The notes under the pieces were generated by a model. That model did no database searches. It was given only the letters and a program-made list of their open reading frames with translations, and was not told where the DNA came from. A stretch of DNA of 64,000 bases, taken from positions 110,412 to 174,411 of the forward strand of contig JAODTK010002776.1 of assembly GCA_026419785.1 (NCBI GenBank), given 5' to 3'. This stretch comes from Sclerodactyla briareus. Its lineage: Eukaryota; Echinodermata; Holothuroidea; Dendrochirotida; Sclerodactylidae. This document shows, in pieces, positions 58,506 to 64,000 of this stretch; the stretch's first letter is position 1; every line of letters starts with the position of its first letter. The position numbers were made by a program, and so were the translations under genes.

Positions 58506-58510
58506 ATTAG
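58471..58510 (+). repeat. (TTA)n microsatellite
   Basis: About 40 bases of TTATTATTA within a longer A+T stretch. Confidence 0.9.
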
Positions 58511-58691
58511 TATTTATGCTGCCACTTCAGTTTGCAATCTCAATTTAATTTAGTCTCCTCCAGTGTAAAGATGTCCACTCTGCCCTGAGGTATAGCCGTT
58601 CCATTGAAAGAATAGGGATTTAAGATAGTCGAAAGTAGGCTTATGAGAATATTGAACTTTTTCGAAGAACGATGCTTTATAAGGATCGCAG

Positions 58692-58811
58692 CTGTGGAGC
58701 GCCCTCCATTGCCCTCATCAGGGCGATCGCAGAACTAACCCAATCCTTTGCGTGGTTCTGGAACAATCTTGAGACTTATCCATCGATCCCCCTGGCCAAT
58801 GAGATATTGTG
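58692..58811 (+). CDS. Candidate 120-nt exon, unknown
   Basis: Between GATCGCAG and a perfect donor (TTGTG|GTAAGTTA) a phase-2/2 frame reads CGAPSIALIRAIAELTQSFA then WFWNNLETYPSIPLANEIL. The peptide is well mixed and open, and a stop follows directly in the intron. The acceptor pyrimidine tract is poor. The frame also extends upstream to an ATG (MLYKDRS…), so this could instead be a first exon. No family is recognised. Confidence 0.3.
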
Positions 58812-58972
58812 GTAAGTTACCATTGGTCAGCTATATTTACTGTTTGCTTGTTTGCAACGGTTGCTATACTCACAATCGTGGTGGCATAAAGTATCCACGA
58901 GCGATACCCATCGTGGAGTACCCCTGGGGTACTGGGTCCTGCATGAGGTGCACTCGAAAAGGTGTTCAGTAA

Positions 58973-59049
58973 TGTGTGTGTGTGTGTGCTTGTGCGTGGT
59001 GTGTGTGTGTGTGGTGTTGTGCGTGTGTGTTTTGTGTGTGTGTGTGTGC
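58973..59049 (+). repeat. (GT)n microsatellite
   Basis: About 75 bases of imperfect TGTGTG with TT and GC interruptions. Frames on either strand here are artefacts. Confidence 0.95.
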
Positions 59050-60660
59050 ACCGTTCACCTTAGCTCTTTGTAACGAACCTTTTTCAAGAGACTTCAGGCA
59101 GCCACATACAAATCATCAGGTTAATTGATCCGAGTCCGGTACTGAGAAGTAGATAGCAGATGAATAAATAAGGTAGTAGTGATACTACACACGACTTACC
59201 CATTACGTGGAAGCATTACGTACCACGACGTACCGTTTCTGTGCACATGTAGTTTCCTGTGTCGCTAACTCGGCTGATAAATATCCATCGAATACCCACT
59301 CTCGTCATACGAACATTCTCGGATAACGCACGGGTTTTCTTCCCGAGAACAGAACACTATCGTGTTCTTTCGTCCAGCCACCATTCGTCATAGAAAAGTG
59401 GTTGCAACTCATGTGCACTTCGTCGTCCAACCTATCTGATATTTTTCGACGCATTCTGCCTGTAATTTAGCATGTCGCGCCACTGAGGAAGGTTGAATAT
59501 TGTTGTACGTTCATTCCTCTCATGAATTGGGTGCAAAGTGACGATTTACATATAAAAATTAGTGATTCCGATGGGCAACGATCCAGGGAGCAAATTCTCA
59601 TTGGTGTTGGCAATTAATCAAATGTGATGTTGAGCACTGATATCAGTCGTAAAACCCTCCACTACCCCTTTGCATATCGCTATGAAATATTTCTAGAGAC
59701 GGGTATTGCCTGGTGACATGATGTTATAGCCTCCCTCTGAACAGATAAATGGTTGATTTGATTGGATCCTGCAGTAAGCGTAGCTCAGAGCTCAGAGCCT
59801 TCCATTAATTGCCGCATACTTGCGGGCACTGCTTTAAAGCAGTAAAAAGCAGTGACCGGACGCAGTCCCTTGCGCAACTTGCGAATGTCTGCCAGTCGAA
59901 TGCACAATCATTTACCGTCCTCCGGAGAATTTTAGCTATCAATACTCCCATGTAGACAGTCTGATAACATCGTGGGTTAATAATATTCATGTAGATAGTA
60001 AATAACAGTTTGGCGTAAGAAAGTTTGACCCTTAATTATACAAAACTTTTACTACCTACCGTCGAGCTATTCCACAGTTTTCCGACTACACATGCTTATT
60101 GATATATTTGCCATACGAAACTACGTGTCCTTGCAGAAAACTCGCAGAAAACCTGTCCCAATCTGTGAATGCTGGTCTGACTGCAAACTGTCGCAAGCCT
60201 TGCGGTCAGCGGTCAGCAAATTCCGTTCAGTGTGAGGTAGGCTACTTCCTTCTGACCCAATGTTCATTCCCTGCCAGTACAATGGATGAGCTACGGATTT
60301 TTGTTTAAAAAAGGTTGGGGGGGGGGGGATACAAGTATATACAATGACAGAAGCCATTCCACAGACGCCTTTTCAACTGCAGTTTCAGCATGTCAATTCG
60401 AATTGCGTTTTAACCTTGTTCTCGAATAACCCGCCATACACTACCGTTTGTCCAGTGACTGCTCTAAACCAATTTTCTATATCAATTCGAAATCGAGCGG
60501 TTCCTCCACATATACTTCTCCAAATATACCTTATCAATGTACTTTTCTTTTGCCAGATATCGTTAATAGTTTACTTAACCTTTTGTAGTTATAAAAACAC
60601 ACGAGAAACAAAACGTGAACGTCCATCATGTTGAATATTGCCTCTCTTTCGCTTCCTTGT
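59050..60660. other. No supported gene; possible small exon at 60139-60235
   Basis: TACGTGTCCTTGCAG is followed by a frame with NAGLTANCRKPCGQRSANSV and then TGTGAG|GTAGGC. The splice signals are moderate and the piece is Cys-containing but unrecognised. The frame at 60344-60634 (+) includes a hydrophobic run near its end but no family signal. G12 lies at 60317-60328. Confidence 0.25.
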
Positions 60661-60672
60661 TTGCCCTTGCAG

Positions 60673-60717
60673 ATTCTGATGTAACACTGACGAACTCATC
60701 GTCGGCGGGTTGTATAG
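60673..60717 (+). CDS. Candidate 45-nt phase-1/1 exon
   Basis: A strong acceptor (CTTGTTTGCCCTTGCAG) and a consensus donor (TATAG|GTAAGAATC) bound 45 nt. In phase 1 it reads SDVTLTNSSSAGCI, open, with an N-x-S glycosylation site. Short symmetric phase-1 linker exons are common in extracellular receptor genes. An acceptor-like TTTTTGTCCAAATTACAG lies downstream at about 61641. The other exons are not identified. Confidence 0.33.
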
Positions 60718-60719
60718 GT

Positions 60720-63160
60720 AAGAATCTGTTTGTGATGAATACCTAGTTAAACATTAATATACGCCAGTATTTTAATGACCCTCACACGTACACATCAACC
60801 ACCATTGAATTTACGGATCATTTCACTTTTCACACTGTAATAGGTCTTTCGGTTTCCAACTAATTAAAGATTCACTTTTTAGAATTCTGCCTGATTAGTT
60901 CTGTTAAACGTATTGTCCCCACCTGTATTGAAACATTTCAAATCTTGTATAATAGTAAATATAATTGCGTGCGTCATGGGAACACTATGTGTGTGCTGTG
61001 AAAAGAAAGGAAAGGGGGAAGAGAGAGAAAACTGAGCCACTGGTTAACGATTTTGAAAGTTTCACCGTAGAGTGCACCCTGTTTGTATGTATGCTCACCT
61101 CCTTTTCAAAATGAAAGCAGAATGTATTCCTTTAAAATGTGGTGAGATTGTTACTTACTCTCATTAATGCATCTACCGAAACTCGGATCGATGCAATCGT
61201 TCACTGGGGCACCTTTTCATAGGCCAAAGTAAGGAATAATTGGCCATTGGCCATATAATATCGCATGGTCGATACCGTATAATCACAGAGCACAAACGCC
61301 TACTGTACTGTAAGCGCCGATGAGAAGTTGATTCGGTATGCAGGAGTCTTTGCTATGCAACCTGGACATTGCCACCCACACCACCTCGTTTTCTATGGCG
61401 ACTGTAAAAAATGGCCAATGTTATTCGTATTTGAAAGATCGTGCTGATGGACGCCCCTTCAGTTCTAGGTTACTTCCAATTAGTTTATTTCCCTTTTCTT
61501 CTCCGGCCCCGTGTTTGTTGCATTTGAGCCTGGATCATGTTCCTGCCAGACAAAATCGAGTTGCATCTTCGATGATGACGTTGTTTTTTGCTCTACAACG
61601 ACAGCGCTTCCTAATGTTTCCTGTTTTTGTCCAAATTACAGGTTAGGGTAACACTGACTGAAGCTGTTCTCTAACTGTTGAACAAATAGGCTAGTGTATG
61701 CTGGCACAATGTTGGTGTCCGCCATGCAAGTCACTGGCTAATTCGACACTCGAATACTATGTGGACGCAAGGCATGTTTCATGTAGATTCATTTTTTTTA
61801 TTTTATTTCCACACTGATAGATCGTGAGTAACGGTACAAACTAGATTGATTGACCATACCAAATGCCCTTTGAAAGTAAGTAACAACCCCAGAAACCCCC
61901 GTGGGGCTTATTAGGTTCACTACCTAACATTAGGCAAAGCACAGAGATCAATAAACCATCTCCACCAACACCCCAACAGTGAAATGAAGAAACACCATAC
62001 ACCCCTCTGTTAACAATAACCGCTAAACCAACCCACGTTCCAGCCCATCCACCGAAAAATCCCATTACCCAACACCTCAATATTGTCCATGATATTTACT
62101 AGGGTGAGGAAATAACAGTAGATTTTCAGGAATCGAACATGCTCATATTGAACTACGTCTATACATTCGTACATTATTTCCACAGTCAGACAGGGCAAGT
62201 TATCCATATTTCAGACTAAGTTGACATTAAGATCCGCGCACTTATTGCGAGTCACTAGATTTGCGAGTTAGATAATTGTGAACTGACTGGTTTTTTAACC
62301 CATACAAAGCAAATTGTGCAGGTAATTGATCATTAAAGGCATTTGAAAAGTAAATGAAGGCACTTTGGTGACAATTAGTCAAGTTAAGCGGTTTCAGCGA
62401 TGCAATACAATGGATTTACATTTGCACGTGGAACAGCCATAGCAATAGTTCGTCTGATACGTTTCGGAGAGTGTACCAAGCTTAAGGTGAGACTTGACCA
62501 TACGATAGCCACGTACGTACAGATGGAGTACAATCAAACGTAGATATGCTTTTTTAGAATATCGCTGGGAACATGTGTTCGAGCTTAATAAAAATACCCA
62601 CACCTTTAGAGATTTGATGACAAATATGTGAAAACATGGTCAACTCCAAGGAAAATACGATTTGAAGACACCAAGAACCGTACTTATAGTTATTACTGTC
62701 AACTTTACATATTGTTTTACTGTGAGTAAAAATCTTAGAAGAAAATGTGTTAGATGCAATGAACTCAGTTTGTTTCCTGTGTGTATCGTGCATTCGCGTG
62801 GGTTACTGAATGTTAACTAACATTGAATTCTTCACTAACAGATTGCATAAATGAATCGGGCTAATGCACTCGCCAGTCATTTTATACACAAGCATTCATG
62901 TTTTACTCCCTGATCTAGGCTTCGCGCAAAGTACTTGCCCGAGACGAGCGCCTATCACGTCTGTATGATAGACAAGGACCCGACATTACTCTACTGAAGC
63001 GGCCTATGCAGAAGGGAAATTCATGAGGGAAGAAGTTTGCTATGCCCATAACAGCGCCATCACTGACAGCAGTGTCGTAGTGACGTCGTGAGAATTGGGG
63101 ACCTGAGTCGCATTTGTCGGAATGGGGCCGCGTATCCAGGGGGGCTTAAGAGGCGCGCGC
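60720..63160. other. No supported gene
   Basis: A+T-rich, with an ATG frame at 61338-61646 (+) that stops shortly after an acceptor-like TTACAG, and weak minus-strand frames at 61841-62793. Nothing recognised. Confidence 0.35.
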
Positions 63161-63169
63161 CCCCGGTAA

Positions 63170-63385
63170 GAGAAGCGGGAAAAAGGAAAAGGGGGGAAAG
63201 AAGAACAAAGGGAGCAGGAGAAAAAGGAATAAGAAAAAAAAAGGAAAAAGAGGAGAGATAGAAAAGAGGAAAGAAAAGAAGGAGAAAGAGAAAGAGAATG
63301 GGAAGAGAAGAAGGAGAAGAATAAGAGAGAGGGAAGGGGTTGCTAGGAAACACGAGAGAAAACCAAAAAGAAAACTGAAAAGGGA
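63170..63385 (+). repeat. Long purine (A+G) tract
   Basis: About 215 bases with almost only A and G (GGGAAAAAGGAAAAGGGGGG and similar). It follows directly after GTATCCAGGGGGGCTTAAGAGGCGCGCGCCCCCGG (63131-63165), a GC-rich element-end-like sequence. The pyrimidine strand gives a false Pro/Ser/Leu/Phe-rich frame. Confidence 0.95.
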
Positions 63386-63455
63386 CGTGGGCTATTGTGA
63401 GTCAAATACGCAAATAAACCAGTCGGAAAGGTGGTACCCAGACTTTAGGCACAAG

Positions 63456-63470
63456 CCCCCCCCCCCCCCC
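63456..63470 (+). repeat. Poly(C) tract, 15 C
   Basis: An uninterrupted run. The remaining 500 bases to the window end have no supported gene; overlapping frames at 63497-63718 on both strands are chance. Confidence 0.95.
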
Positions 63471-64000
63471 ACCTCGCTGGTCCATCAGGTTACATATCAG
63501 CTCCGGTATCTCGGATGATGAAAGATGGGATAGAGGCTGGAGCCCCCCACCCCCTCACCACCCGCTATCAGGGGGGAAAAGGCATAGGCGTAGTGATGAT
63601 TCGGTGGATCCGATTTCGATTTCGACATCATTCCGCATTTCATGTTGACATCCTTGGTCGAGAAAGAGGACCTAACTGTCTCATGAAGCGACGAGCACTG
63701 CAAAATCAACTGAGATAGGACAACGTACCAACCGGTTAAAACAACCGAACACCAATTTATCAGCGAGTATACTATTAAACACCCTGCCCCCTATAAGATC
63801 TTTAATCCTGATACGATACGCATTAGCAATGCTGGTGCTGCCGCATTGATGGCCAAGCGTGAATACCCCCTCCACCTCCTGCCCAATAGGAAGAGAGTAC
63901 AGTCAGGCCGGCATTAAAAACGAGTCAGGGCAACACCTTGTCAAAGCATCCAAAGCAGGGCATAATCAAGTTGAACTCGAGTTAGCGCAACTGGGCGCGG

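Noticed and set aside
1..64000. Bacterial genes, operons, CRISPR arrays or phage
   Set aside because: There are no dense long frames, no ribosome-binding sites and no regularly spaced direct repeats with unique spacers; the tandem arrays here are degenerate and lack spacers.

Overview
This is a eukaryotic, gene-poor and repeat-rich window of about 60% A+T. No open frame exceeds about 180 codons. There are no operons, no ribosome-binding sites and no rRNA or full tRNA genes. What coding sequence can be seen is in short pieces flanked by splice-like signals (pyrimidine tract + AG, then GT[A/G]AGT). Decayed non-LTR retrotransposons of several types, short inverted-repeat elements whose ends read like CAGTGG-GGCGCC, dispersed repeats built on TGACCTCTGGTGACCT, and Ig-type receptor exons together suggest a marine invertebrate. 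An echinoderm or related deuterostome is my best guess, from remembered repeat style only; the phylum is not proven.

Layout. At 1.2-1.7 kb is a diverged two-unit tandem repeat. At 2.6-5.2 kb (+) is the best gene candidate: broken Ig-like segments, one intact Ig-like exon ending in a phase-1 donor, and a short transmembrane exon that accepts phase 1 and then stops, together resembling the 3' half of a small membrane receptor or its pseudogene. From 5.2 to 12 kb I see almost only repeats and introns. From 12.4 to 27.2 kb the minus strand carries scattered candidate exons, including a membrane-spanning one at 21.6 kb and one with a YVPM tyrosine motif at 12.5 kb. They may belong to one or more receptor genes but cannot be joined from this window alone.

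Mobile elements fill much of the rest. Reverse-transcriptase remains lie at 14.8-15.3 (+), 22.8-24.6 (-), 28.3-29.6 (-), 44.3-45.6 (-) and 49.4-50.0 kb (+). All are broken by frameshifts and stops. Between 35.7 and 46.6 kb two related ~0.8-1.1 kb sequences face each other in inverted orientation about 9 kb apart, enclosing a nest of smaller elements and one of the LINE copies. A GTTACATTTTGGTC minisatellite lies just outside the right arm.

At 50.0-51.0 kb (-) are a well-formed exon with a strong donor and a 3' open region, with CRE and YY1-type motifs nearby. From 51 to 64 kb there are isolated exon-like segments (58.7 and 60.7 kb), a duplicated ~150 bp unit at 57.7 kb, microsatellites, and a long purine tract at 63.2 kb. 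I do not see a complete gene anywhere. The frequent frame breaks could be real decay or uncorrected indels in the assembly.
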